From Rhodococcus rhodnii (GTDB lineage: Bacteria > Actinomycetota > Actinomycetes > Mycobacteriales > Pseudonocardiaceae): 64,000 nucleotides of DNA. The first letter of the stretch is position 1; each line of letters starts with the position of its first letter. Location of the stretch: NCBI GenBank assembly GCA_000720375.1, contig JOAA01000002.1, positions 62,001 to 126,000 on the forward strand, given 5' to 3'. Positions 7,976-15,677 of the stretch are shown here, one piece after another. The notes under the pieces were generated by a model that did no database searches, was not told where the DNA came from, and saw nothing but the letters and a program-made list of their open reading frames with translations. The translations under genes and the position numbers were made by a program.

Positions 7976-8198
7976 GCGTCAGAGCCATGATCTCGTCGGT
8001 CGTCATCGGCACGTCGCCCCGGCCACGCAACCGGGCCACGATCCGTTGCCCGCGCTGTCCATGGGAAGCCGCGCGCACGATCTTGGCCGCGCCGTCCTCG
8101 ACGATGAAGTCCACTTCATCGCCGGGCCGCAGGCCGAGCTCCTCCCGAACCGCGATCGGGATGGTCACCTGCCCTTTGGACGTCAGCTTCCCGCTCAT
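7965..8198 (-). CDS. vapB: AbrB/MazE-fold antitoxin VapB
   Basis: 77 residues. The N-terminal swapped-hairpin DNA-binding domain (about 1-45) has the hallmark 'SKGQVTIP...REELGLRPGDEV'; the C-terminal tail (about 50-77) would wrap the toxin. It overlaps the toxin gene by 11 nt. A dyad GTAAGAG-N14-CTCTTAC lies directly upstream (8203-8230), where the VapBC complex would bind to autoregulate. Confidence 0.88.
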   Translation of the reverse strand: MSGKLTSKGQVTIPIAVREELGLRPGDEVDFIVEDGAAKIVRAASHGQRGQRIVARLRGRGDVPMTTDEIMALTRAD

Positions 8199-8202
8199 GA
8201 CG

Positions 8203-8230
8203 GTAAGAGTATTACTTTCCTACCTCTTAC
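8203..8230. promoter_or_regulatory. Inverted repeat before vapB, candidate VapBC operator
   Basis: GTAAGAG (8203-8209) and CTCTTAC (8224-8230) are perfect inverted copies with centres 21 bp apart, two helical turns. The left arm ends only 5 nt from the vapB start, so it overlaps the probable promoter/leader (AT-rich TATTAC inside). Confidence 0.6.
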
Positions 8231-8235
8231 TCAAC

Positions 8236-9042
8236 TCAGCGGCGGAAGAGCAGGGCGCGCTTGACCTCCTGGATCGCCTTCGTCACCTGGATGCCACGGG
8301 GACACGCGTCGGTGCAGTTGAACGTGGTCCGGCAGCGCCAAACGCCCTCGGTGTCGTTGAGGATGTCGAGACGGTCGCCTGCACCCTCATCCCGGCTGTC
8401 GAAGATGAACCGGTGCGCGTTCACGATCGCGGCAGGCCCGAAGTACGACCCATCCGTCCAGTACACCGGGCACGAAGTCGTGCAGCAGGCGCACAGGATG
8501 CACTTGGTCGTGTCGTCGAAGCGCTCGCGGTCGGCCTGCGACTGGATCCGCTCCCGCGTCGGCTCGTTGCCGTACGTGATCAGATACGGCTTCACAGCAC
8601 GGAAAGCCTCGAAGAACGGCTCCATGTCGACCAGGAGGTCCTTACGCGCCTCAAGGCCCTTGATCGGCGCGATCGTGATCGTGGTCGGCTTTCCCTTGCG
8701 CGCCAGCAGGTCCTTCACCAGGACCTTGCAGGCCAGCCGGTTCATGCCGTTGATCTGCATCGCGTCCGAGCCGCAGATGCCGTGCGCGCAGGACCGGCGG
8801 AACGTCAACGTCCCGTCGATGTACCACTTCACGTAGTGCAGCAGGTTCAGCACGCGATCCGTTGGCAGCGCTGGGATGTCGTACGTCTCCCAGTGCGGCT
8901 CGTCGTCGATCTCCGGGTTGTAGCGCATGATCTTCAGCGCGACCATGACCGCGCCCTCCGGCACCGGAGGAGCCTCGCCGCGGATGCCCGACTCAACTGT
9001 TGCGGCGCCGATGCTCGATCCTGCAAGCAGATCTTCGGTCAT
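8236..9042 (-). CDS. sdhB: Succinate dehydrogenase iron-sulfur subunit
   Basis: 268 residues. It carries electrons from the FAD of SdhA to quinone. The plant-type [2Fe-2S] cysteines lie in CAHGICGSDAM, and the bacterial ferredoxin part has CILCACCTTSCP and CRTTFNCTDACP for the two further clusters. Its start overlaps the sdhA stop by 1 nt, showing translational coupling. It is the last gene of sdhCDAB; vapB begins 37 nt further on. Confidence 0.97.
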   Translation of the reverse strand: MTEDLLAGSSIGAATVESGIRGEAPPVPEGAVMVALKIMRYNPEIDDEPHWETYDIPALPTDRVLNLLHYVKWYIDGTLTFRRSCAHGICGSDAMQINGMNRLACKVLVKDLLARKGKPTTITIAPIKGLEARKDLLVDMEPFFEAFRAVKPYLITYGNEPTRERIQSQADRERFDDTTKCILCACCTTSCPVYWTDGSYFGPAAIVNAHRFIFDSRDEGAGDRLDILNDTEGVWRCRTTFNCTDACPRGIQVTKAIQEVKRALLFRR

Positions 9043-10799
9043 CAGTATTTCCGCTCCATCGGCTTGTACCGGGTAAAGGTCACAGGCTTGTAGTCCAGCC
9101 GGATGTCCGACGTCAGCGACTCGCCCTGCTTGTACGCCATGGTGTGGCGCATGTAGTTCGTGTCGTCCCGGTTCGGGTAGTCCTCGCGGGCGTGCCCGCC
9201 GCGGGATTCCTTGCGGTTCAACGCACCCACGACCAGGACCTCGGCCAGCTCGAGCAGGAAGCCGAGCTCGATCGCCTCAAGCAGGTCCGTGTTGTAGCGC
9301 TTCCCCTTGTCCTGCACGGTGATGTGCGCGTACCGGGACTTCAGCGCCTGCACGTCGTGCAACGCCTGCTTCAACGTGTCCTCAGTGCGGTACACCGAGG
9401 CGTTCGCGTCCATTGTGGCCTGAAGCTCGGTACGGATGTCCGCGACGCGCTCGCGACCGTGCTCGGACAGGATCAGCGCGAGCTGGTCCTCGACGAACTT
9501 GGCCGGCTCGGTGGGCAGGTCGACGTGGTCCGGGCGGGACGCGGCGTACTCGGCGGCGGCGATTCCGGCGCGCCGGCCGAAGACGTTGATGTCCAGCAAC
9601 GAGTTCGTGCCCAACCGGTTGGCGCCGTGCACCGACACGCATGCGCACTCGCCCGCCGCGTACAGGCCGGGGATCACGTGGTCGTTGTCCCGCAACACTT
9701 CCGCGTGGATGTTGGTCGGGATGCCGCCCATCGCGTAGTGCGCGGTCGGGTACACCGGCACCGGCTCCTTCACCGGGTCGACCGCCAGGTAGGTCCGGGC
9801 GAACTCGGTGATGTCCGGCAGCTTGGTCTCCAGGACCTCGGCGCCCAGGTGCGTGCAGTCCAGCAGCACGTAGTCCTTGTTCGGGCCCGCGCCACGGCCT
9901 TCCAGCACCTCAAGGGCCATTGAGCGGGCCACGATGTCACGCGGCGCCAAGTCCTTGATCGTGGGGGCGTAGCGCTCCATGAACCGTTCACCCGAGGCGT
10001 TACGCAGGATCGCGCCCTCACCACGCGCGCCCTCGGTGAGCAGGATGCCCAGTCCCGCCAGACCGGTCGGGTGGAACTGGTAGAACTCCATGTCCTCAAG
10101 GGGAAGGCCCTTGCGGAAGATGATGCCCATTCCGTCGCCGGTCAGGGTGTGCGCGTTCGACGTGGTCTTGAAGACCTTGCCGAAGCCACCGGTCGCGAAC
10201 ACCACGGACTTCGCCTGGAACACGTGGATCTCGCCGGTCGCCAGCTCGTACGCGATCGCGCCGGTGCACACCGGGTCGCCGTTCGCGTCCGGCGTCAGGC
10301 AGATGTCCAGCACGTAGAACTCGTTGAAGAACTCGATGCCGTGCTTGACGCAGTTCTGGTACAGCGTCTGCAGGATCATGTGGCCGGTGCGGTCCGCGGC
10401 GTAGCAGGCGCGGCGCACGGCTGCCTCACCGTGGTTACGCGTGTGCCCGCCGAACCGCCGCTGGTCGATCTTGCCTTCCGGCGTGCGGTTGAACGGCAGG
10501 CCCATCTTCTCCAGGTCGAGCACCGCGTCGATGGCCTCCTTGGCCATGATCTCCGCGGCGTCCTGGTCGACCAGGTAGTCGCCACCCTTGATGGTGTCGA
10601 AGGTGTGCCACTCCCAGTTGTCCTCTTCGACGTTGGCCAGCGCGGCACACATGCCGCCCTGCGCCGCGCCGGTGTGCGAACGCGTGGGATAGAGCTTGGT
10701 CAGCACCGCGGTGCGGGCCCGCTGGCCCGACTCGATCGCGGCGCGCATGCCGGCGCCGCCCGCGCCGACGATCACCACGTCGTACTTGTGGAACTGCAT
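9042..10799 (-). CDS. sdhA: Succinate dehydrogenase flavoprotein subunit
   Basis: 585 residues, full length for the family. The N-terminal FAD dinucleotide fold is GAGGAGMRAA, and the covalent-FAD histidine lies in TRSHTGAAQGG. Substrate-binding segments such as 'HPTGLAGLGILLTEGARGEG' and 'GANRLGTNSLLD' are intact. It oxidises succinate to fumarate on the cytoplasmic face of the membrane complex. It lies 27 nt after sdhD and couples to sdhB. Confidence 0.97.
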   Translation of the reverse strand: MQFHKYDVVIVGAGGAGMRAAIESGQRARTAVLTKLYPTRSHTGAAQGGMCAALANVEEDNWEWHTFDTIKGGDYLVDQDAAEIMAKEAIDAVLDLEKMGLPFNRTPEGKIDQRRFGGHTRNHGEAAVRRACYAADRTGHMILQTLYQNCVKHGIEFFNEFYVLDICLTPDANGDPVCTGAIAYELATGEIHVFQAKSVVFATGGFGKVFKTTSNAHTLTGDGMGIIFRKGLPLEDMEFYQFHPTGLAGLGILLTEGARGEGAILRNASGERFMERYAPTIKDLAPRDIVARSMALEVLEGRGAGPNKDYVLLDCTHLGAEVLETKLPDITEFARTYLAVDPVKEPVPVYPTAHYAMGGIPTNIHAEVLRDNDHVIPGLYAAGECACVSVHGANRLGTNSLLDINVFGRRAGIAAAEYAASRPDHVDLPTEPAKFVEDQLALILSEHGRERVADIRTELQATMDANASVYRTEDTLKQALHDVQALKSRYAHITVQDKGKRYNTDLLEAIELGFLLELAEVLVVGALNRKESRGGHAREDYPNRDDTNYMRHTMAYKQGESLTSDIRLDYKPVTFTRYKPMERKY

Positions 10800-10826
10800 T
10801 CGTTATCGGCCTTCGTGGTGGAAGTG

Positions 10827-11234
10827 TCAGGCGTCCATGTTCGGGTCGAACGTGAAGATCACGAACGTGCCGAGCGCGAGGATCAGCACCATCGAGACGT
10901 ACAGCAAAACCTTCAGCCAGAACCGGGTGGCGTCCTTGCGGGCGTAGTCGTTGATGATCGTGCGCAGCCCGTTGCCGCCGTGGATCTCCGCCAGCCACAG
11001 CATCGACAGGTCCCAGAACTGCCAGAACGGCGAGGACCAACGGCCGGCCACGAAGCCCCAGTTGATCCGGTGCACGCCGCCGTCGAGGATGTTCATGATC
11101 AACAGGTGGCCGAGGACCAGCACGACCAGCGCGATGCCGGACACGCGCATGAAGACCCAGCTGGCCAGTTCCCAGTTGTTGCGCCGGGCGGCGGGGCGGC
11201 GTGGCGCGCGCGGCTTGTCCAGTGCGAGCGTCAT
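10827..11234 (-). CDS. sdhD: Succinate dehydrogenase membrane anchor subunit D
   Basis: 135 residues with three hydrophobic helices (about 27-50, 66-84 and 105-127). The motif 'VSGIALVVLVLGHLL' supplies a histidine in the first helix, a candidate quinone or haem site. The start ATG overlaps the sdhC stop (ATGA). An in-frame upstream extension to 11579 is rejected because it covers sdhC in another frame. It anchors SdhAB with SdhC. Confidence 0.92.
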   Translation of the reverse strand: MTLALDKPRAPRRPAARRNNWELASWVFMRVSGIALVVLVLGHLLIMNILDGGVHRINWGFVAGRWSSPFWQFWDLSMLWLAEIHGGNGLRTIINDYARKDATRFWLKVLLYVSMVLILALGTFVIFTFDPNMDA

Positions 11235-11650
11235 CACGAGCCTCCGAACATCTCGGTGACGGTCCGGACCATCATGAAGTAAGCGCCGGGGATCATCACC
11301 AGCAGCCAGACCGCGAGGATGCCCCAGAGCATCTGCCGCTGGTAGCGCGGGCCCTTGGCCCAGAAGTCCACCAGCATCACCCGGATGCCGTTGAGCGCGT
11401 GGTAGAGCACCGCGCCGACCAGGCCGACCTCCAGCAGGTTGACCAGCGGCGTCTTGTAGGTCTCGATGACCTCGTTGTAGACCTGCGGCGACACGCGGAC
11501 CAGCGCGGTGTCCAGCACATGCGCGAAAAGGAAGAAGAACGTGAGCACACCCGTGATGCGGTGTGCCACCCACGACCACATACCCGGGTCGCCGCGGTAC
11601 AACGTCCCGCGTCGGCTGGGCCGCGACACCTCAGCGGCTTCGGCGGACAT
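11234..11650 (-). CDS. sdhC: Succinate dehydrogenase cytochrome b subunit C
   Basis: 138 residues from the ATG at 11650, chosen because the family N-terminus (short polar stretch, then GTLYRGDPGMWSWVAHRITG) begins there; an open frame continues to 11920 but has no family resemblance. It has three membrane helices, with the conserved HRITG box and the haem-ligand candidate in FLFAHVLD. GGAGG lies about 14 nt upstream. It is the first gene of sdhCDAB, and the 208-bp divergent spacer must hold its promoter. Confidence 0.9.
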   Translation of the reverse strand: MSAEAAEVSRPSRRGTLYRGDPGMWSWVAHRITGVLTFFFLFAHVLDTALVRVSPQVYNEVIETYKTPLVNLLEVGLVGAVLYHALNGIRVMLVDFWAKGPRYQRQMLWGILAVWLLVMIPGAYFMMVRTVTEMFGGS

Positions 11651-11858
11651 CGGTTTTCTCAGCCTCCAACATCGCTGGACTCTCGGCTGGATGGGCTGGA
11701 GTCCAACCGGGACGAATACCCACCGGGCCTTGACCTGAGGGATGCTAGTCCCGTCGCGGTCACCTGGCCCAACCAGCGGTTGGCCTCTGTGACACACCGA
11801 ACACAGCCGCTGCGCCAAATGCCTGCCCGATCGGGCTCGCGGTGCAAGGCTGACCGCT
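11651..11858. promoter_or_regulatory. Divergent promoter region between sdhCDAB and the three-gene membrane cassette
   Basis: This 208-bp spacer must carry promoters in both directions. An inverted pair GGACTC/GAGTCC (about 11679-11707) lies in the sdh leader, and a TAGCAT hexamer on the minus strand (about 11741) could be a -10. No clear operator was recognised. Confidence 0.35.
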
Positions 11859-13037
11859 GTGCTCCCACTGATCGGTTTGCTGCTCGGCATCGCCGTTGTG
11901 CAGCCCTCTGACGTGCACAAGCTCGACGTTCCGGCGGCGATCAGAGCCTTGGAGACACAACAGGTCTACCAGGCTCCGGGCGTGGTGACGCACATCGATC
12001 TCGGTGTGGTCACGCGGGAGATGGCGCCGGACACGAAGCTGCTGATCGGCCCGTTCAGCGCGGACAAGGACGACGACCATTACGACCATGTTTCCGAGCC
12101 GCTGCGGAAATGGGCGGACAGCAGGAAAGTGCGACTGATCACAGTGGAGGGCCTGTACACCCGATGGGGTCCGTCGACCATGACCGAACTGCGCCAGCAG
12201 ACGGCCTACATGGACATCACCGGCCCCGCTTTGGCTTCAGTGCGCGAGGTCAACAAGGCGCCGATCGGCGAGGTCTACCCGGCGTACGAGGTGCGTACGC
12301 CGACTCCGGCACAAGTCGCTGACCTGGCGGGAAAGCTGCGGGAGAGCCGGATCTACAACGCGCCGGACCGCGCCGACAAGTTTACCCTGTCCACCAAATC
12401 GATCCAGCAGCAGACCGGGTTCACCGTCCGGGTCGCGGCACTGCCCGCACTGAAGCCGGGCGAGCCGTTCGTGGACTACGCACCCGCACTGGCCAGAGAA
12501 TTCCCTGACGACATCGTGTTGGTAGCCCAAGGCTATTGGACCGATGCGGCGGGCAAGGATCAGGAACGCATTGACTCCGCGCGGAACTACGCGTCGGGCC
12601 GGTACGAGATCGGGACCTTCCGCAAAGGCGGCACGGTCGACGCCCGGGTGTCGACGATCCTGACCCGCCTCGACGAACTGAGCCGCCGCAAGCCTTTCGG
12701 CCGCCCGCAGCCGGAAACCTACGACCCGGCGCAGACGATCACGTGCTACACACCGCTGGCGTGGGGCGGATCGGCCGTAGTCCTTGGCGGCGGCGCACTC
12801 GCGGCGTTCGCGGTGCGGCGCCGTCAACGCCAACGTCTTGAAGAAGCCGCGTTGCGGAAGGCGAAAGCCAAGGCGTACGCCAAGATCAGCGAACTGGGAA
12901 CGGCCTTGTTGGACAGTCAGCCGCCAGAAGCGGCTGAACGGTATACGACCGCGCGTGACCTGTTCGAGCAGGCGCACACCGCCGAGGCAATGGCCGAAGT
13001 GGAGCGAATCGCCGACGAAGGGCTGGCCCTGCTGTGA
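11859..13037 (+). CDS. Membrane-anchored extracytoplasmic protein, first of a three-gene cassette, unknown function
   Basis: 392 residues from a GTG. N-terminal signal/anchor (1-18), a large extracytoplasmic part, one membrane helix (about 299-319, then RRRQRQR), and a helical cytoplasmic tail ending in EGLALL. The outer part looks like two copies of one module: 'ALETQQVYQAPG...LLIGPF' (about 30-70) and 'LRESRIYNAPDR...VRVAALP' (about 155-200). The same module (SSVYVEPGAPG...VVAILS) appears in the next gene, and all three genes share the tail pattern. Its stop overlaps the next start (GTGA). No enzyme motif was recognised; a TPM-like fold is conceivable but unproven. Confidence 0.75.
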   Translation: MLPLIGLLLGIAVVQPSDVHKLDVPAAIRALETQQVYQAPGVVTHIDLGVVTREMAPDTKLLIGPFSADKDDDHYDHVSEPLRKWADSRKVRLITVEGLYTRWGPSTMTELRQQTAYMDITGPALASVREVNKAPIGEVYPAYEVRTPTPAQVADLAGKLRESRIYNAPDRADKFTLSTKSIQQQTGFTVRVAALPALKPGEPFVDYAPALAREFPDDIVLVAQGYWTDAAGKDQERIDSARNYASGRYEIGTFRKGGTVDARVSTILTRLDELSRRKPFGRPQPETYDPAQTITCYTPLAWGGSAVVLGGGALAAFAVRRRQRQRLEEAALRKAKAKAYAKISELGTALLDSQPPEAAERYTTARDLFEQAHTAEAMAEVERIADEGLALL

Positions 13038-13951
13038 AGAAGCTGCCGCCAGTCGAGCGCTTCCTGTGGCGCGAGAAGTACTTCGGCATTCCACGCTGGA
13101 TCGTCGGCGGCCTGCTCGTCGGCGTGATCGCCTGCGTTGCCTTGCTGCGCAGCCAAGTCACGACCTCCGAGCGGGTTCGGGCGATCGTGGAAGGGTTCCG
13201 GCACAGTTCGGTGTACGTGGAACCCGGTGCACCCGGGATCGTGAACGCGGACCGTGTCCGTCAAGTGCTCGGTGATCGCCCGATCGTGGTGGCCATTCTG
13301 TCCAACGAGCCGATGCCGTCCTCCGGCGAGGAACTGACCAGCCCAGGCCAGCAGATGTGTGACGACGTCGCGAAGCTGGTGCCGACCAACCTGGTGATCG
13401 TCTACGGCAGTGAACCAAGAGACGGCTACAACCCGTCGTTCTGCGTCGGTCCTCAGTTCAACAACGCCGCCAACCCGGTCACCGACGAGGCGCGTTTCGG
13501 GTTCGTGCTGATCGCCAAGGCCGAGACGGCATGGAAGTACCGCGTGTCACCGACGAATCTGACGCCGCAGGTCGAGGAGTACGTCCTGGCGTTCGACGCG
13601 CAGGCGGCCGAGGCCTACCCGAAGACTGTCCCGCGTCGTGGCGCCGTGCCCGACGAGCTGGCGACCGGTGAGATCGTGTTGTCCCTTGGCGGCATCGTCG
13701 CGGCGTGTGTCGCCTTGTTCTTCCTGCTGCACCTGCTTGCCCTAACGCTTGGTCGGCGCAGGCCACGGGCCCGCAGGCAGCTGGAGATGGGTGCCCGGCT
13801 GAGCAAGGTCGGCGAGTACGTGTTGTCGGCCGATCCGAAAGGCGCCGACCAGGCCGAAGTGGCCAGGAAGTACGTACTCGCGTTGCAGGGCCACGAGTCC
13901 GGCGCGAACGTGGCCAACCAGGTCGAGGAGCTGGAAAGGCTGGTCCGATGA
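13034..13951 (+). CDS. Two-helix membrane protein, second of the three-gene cassette, unknown function
   Basis: 305 residues. Membrane helix 1 (about 22-38, WIVGGLLVGVIACVALL), an extracytoplasmic domain with the VYVEPG module also seen twice in the upstream gene, membrane helix 2 (about 213-238), then a basic stretch and a helical cytoplasmic tail (about 245-305) that aligns by eye with the tails of the two neighbours (ADPKGADQAEVARKYVLAL). The GTG start overlaps the upstream stop, and its own stop overlaps the next ATG, so the three proteins are probably made together and act as one complex. Confidence 0.72.
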   Translation: MKKLPPVERFLWREKYFGIPRWIVGGLLVGVIACVALLRSQVTTSERVRAIVEGFRHSSVYVEPGAPGIVNADRVRQVLGDRPIVVAILSNEPMPSSGEELTSPGQQMCDDVAKLVPTNLVIVYGSEPRDGYNPSFCVGPQFNNAANPVTDEARFGFVLIAKAETAWKYRVSPTNLTPQVEEYVLAFDAQAAEAYPKTVPRRGAVPDELATGEIVLSLGGIVAACVALFFLLHLLALTLGRRRPRARRQLEMGARLSKVGEYVLSADPKGADQAEVARKYVLALQGHESGANVANQVEELERLVR

Positions 13952-14253
13952 CGTGGGTCTGGATCGTCGGCGCGGTGCTGCTGCTCGGCGCGGGCGCGCT
14001 CGTGCCCGCGTTGCTGAGCAGGCAGAAGCACAGCGGCAACGACGAAGCCATCGCGGCACGGGCCAGGCACAACCAACTAGGCCTTTACGTCGAGGTTCTG
14101 CCACCGACCGACGACCCGCGGCTCAACCAGGCCCGTGAACGATGGGTGACCGCGGGCGGGGTGCTCGCCAGTGCCCGCACCGAGGAGGAGTTCCAGCTCG
14201 CAGAGCGGATCTGCCTGGAAGGTCTCGCATTGATAAAGCAGGCCGAAAGGTGA
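13948..14253 (+). CDS. Short membrane-anchored helical protein, third of the three-gene cassette
   Basis: 101 residues starting at the ATG that overlaps the previous stop (ATGA). One N-terminal membrane helix (3-23) is followed by a soluble helical tail ending 'AERICLEGLALIKQAER', matching the tail of the first cassette protein (VERIADEGLALL). It is essentially the shared cytoplasmic module on its own anchor, without the outer VYxxPG module. A longer in-frame reading back to 13705 only covers the preceding gene and is not used. Function unknown. Confidence 0.72.
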   Translation: MTWVWIVGAVLLLGAGALVPALLSRQKHSGNDEAIAARARHNQLGLYVEVLPPTDDPRLNQARERWVTAGGVLASARTEEEFQLAERICLEGLALIKQAER

Positions 14254-14327
14254 TCACCCTGCGTGTCCGGGTGCGATCGCGAGCGGCATCACCGGCAAAC
14301 GATTAGGTTACGCCCTGCCGGTGGTGT

Positions 14328-14342
14328 GCTGACCTGGTCAGC
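14328..14342. promoter_or_regulatory. 15-bp dyad GCTGACC-T-GGTCAGC upstream of the nucleoside importer
   Basis: A perfect 7+1+7 inverted repeat lies about 90 bp before the lipoprotein start at 14431, in a 177-bp spacer without genes. It is a candidate operator for the nucleoside uptake operon; no matching regulator gene was recognised in the window. Confidence 0.45.
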
Positions 14343-14430
14343 GGGGCAGGTACGGTTCGCCAATTCGCAAGTTCCCGGCGAGTAGGCCGGGGTTCGTCGC
14401 CGCTCACCCGAGCGGGGAGGGAGACACGTC

Positions 14431-15582
14431 GTGCGTCGATCGCGCGTTACCACGTTGGCGGCCGTCGCCCTGACCGGTGCTCTCGCACTGGCCGGCTGCG
14501 CCAAGGACTCCGGGGGCGGGTCGACCCCTCCCGCAGGCGGCGGCACCCAGGCGGAGAGCTGCAAGAAGAACCCGGTCCCCGCGGGCGGCGGCGGTGGTGG
14601 TTCCACCGGAACCACGTCGACCGGCCCGAAGGTGGACGCCAGCGCGTTGAAGGTCGGCCTGGCCTACGACATCGGCGGCCGTGGCGACGCGTCGTTCAAC
14701 GACTCCGCCGCCGCCGGTCTGGACAAGGCCAAGGCGGACATGGGTCTCAAGGAGACCAAGGAGCTCACCGCGGCGCCGAACGAGCCGGAGGACGCCAAGC
14801 AGAGCCGGCTGCGTCAGCTCGCCCAGGAGGGCTTCAACCCGATCATCGCGGTCGGCTTCGCCTACGCCAAGTCGGTGCAGGCCGTGGCCGCGCAGTTCCC
14901 GAACACCAAGTTCGCCGTGGTCGACGACGACACCGTGCAGCTGCCGAACGTCACCGGCCTGGTCTTCGCCGAGGAGCAGGGCTCGTTCCTGGTCGGCGTC
15001 GCCGCCGTGTACAAGAGCAAGAACTGCCACGTCGGCTTCGTCGGCGGGGTGAATGTGCCGCTGATCCAGAAGTTCGAAGCCGGCTTCAAGCAGGGCGTGA
15101 AGGCCGCGTCGAACGACGCCAAGATCGAGGCCGAGTACATCACCCCGGCCGGTGACTTCACCGGTTTCCAGGATCCGGCCAAGGGCAACGTGGTCGCCAA
15201 CGGTGAGATCAGCCGTGGCGCCGACGTGATCTACCAGGCCGCGGGTGCGTCCGGCAAGGGTGTCTTCGAGGCGGCCAAGTCCAAGAACGTGCTGGCCATC
15301 GGCGTGGACTCGGACCAGTACAACCAGAAGACGGTCGAGAACTCCCGTGACGTGATCATCACCTCGATGCTCAAGCGGGTCGACGTCGCGGTGTACGACT
15401 ACGTCCGTGCCGTCGCGGGCAACACGCTGTCCACGCTGCCCAAGCGGTTCGACCTGAAGGCCGACGGCGTCGGCTACGCGACCTCCGGCGGCAAGATCGA
15501 CGACATCAAGGCCACGCTGGACGCGTACAAGCAGCAGATCATCGACGGCAAGATCACGGTTTCGGACAAGCCATCCAGCTAA
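14431..15582 (+). CDS. BMP-family nucleoside-binding lipoprotein of an ABC importer
   Basis: 383 residues with a lipoprotein signal (LALAGC, lipid-attached Cys near residue 23), then a Gly/Ser/Pro-rich linker and the BMP/PnrA ligand-binding domain ('KVGLAYDIGGRGDASFNDSAAAGL', 'VDDDTVQLPNVTGLVFAEEQGSFLVG'). Family members bind purine and pyrimidine nucleosides outside the membrane. The GTG start at 14431 follows GGGAGGGAG. It heads the operon ATPase, permease, permease, cdd, separated from the ATPase by a strong hairpin that would keep the binding protein more abundant than the transporter core. Confidence 0.92.
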   Translation: MRRSRVTTLAAVALTGALALAGCAKDSGGGSTPPAGGGTQAESCKKNPVPAGGGGGGSTGTTSTGPKVDASALKVGLAYDIGGRGDASFNDSAAAGLDKAKADMGLKETKELTAAPNEPEDAKQSRLRQLAQEGFNPIIAVGFAYAKSVQAVAAQFPNTKFAVVDDDTVQLPNVTGLVFAEEQGSFLVGVAAVYKSKNCHVGFVGGVNVPLIQKFEAGFKQGVKAASNDAKIEAEYITPAGDFTGFQDPAKGNVVANGEISRGADVIYQAAGASGKGVFEAAKSKNVLAIGVDSDQYNQKTVENSRDVIITSMLKRVDVAVYDYVRAVAGNTLSTLPKRFDLKADGVGYATSGGKIDDIKATLDAYKQQIIDGKITVSDKPSS

Positions 15583-15603
15583 GTGGACTGAAGGCTCACC
15601 ATC

Positions 15604-15656
15604 CCTCGTGAGTGTTTCGGCCGGTTCTAACCGGCCGAAACACTCACGAGGTTTTT
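15604..15656. terminator. 23-bp perfect hairpin with T-tract inside the nucleoside importer operon
   Basis: The arm 15604-15626 (begins CCTCGTGAGTG, ends GGCCGGTT) is exactly complementary to 15629-15651, leaving only CT between the arms, and TTTTT follows. It begins 21 nt after the lipoprotein stop. Its outer CCTCGTGAGTG and inner CCGGTTCTAACCGG recur in the hairpin at 24823-24888, so the two are copies of one element. It probably terminates partially, lowering expression of the ATPase and permeases relative to the lipoprotein. Confidence 0.8.
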
Positions 15657-15677
15657 CTGGGTTTCCGGGAGGCGAAG

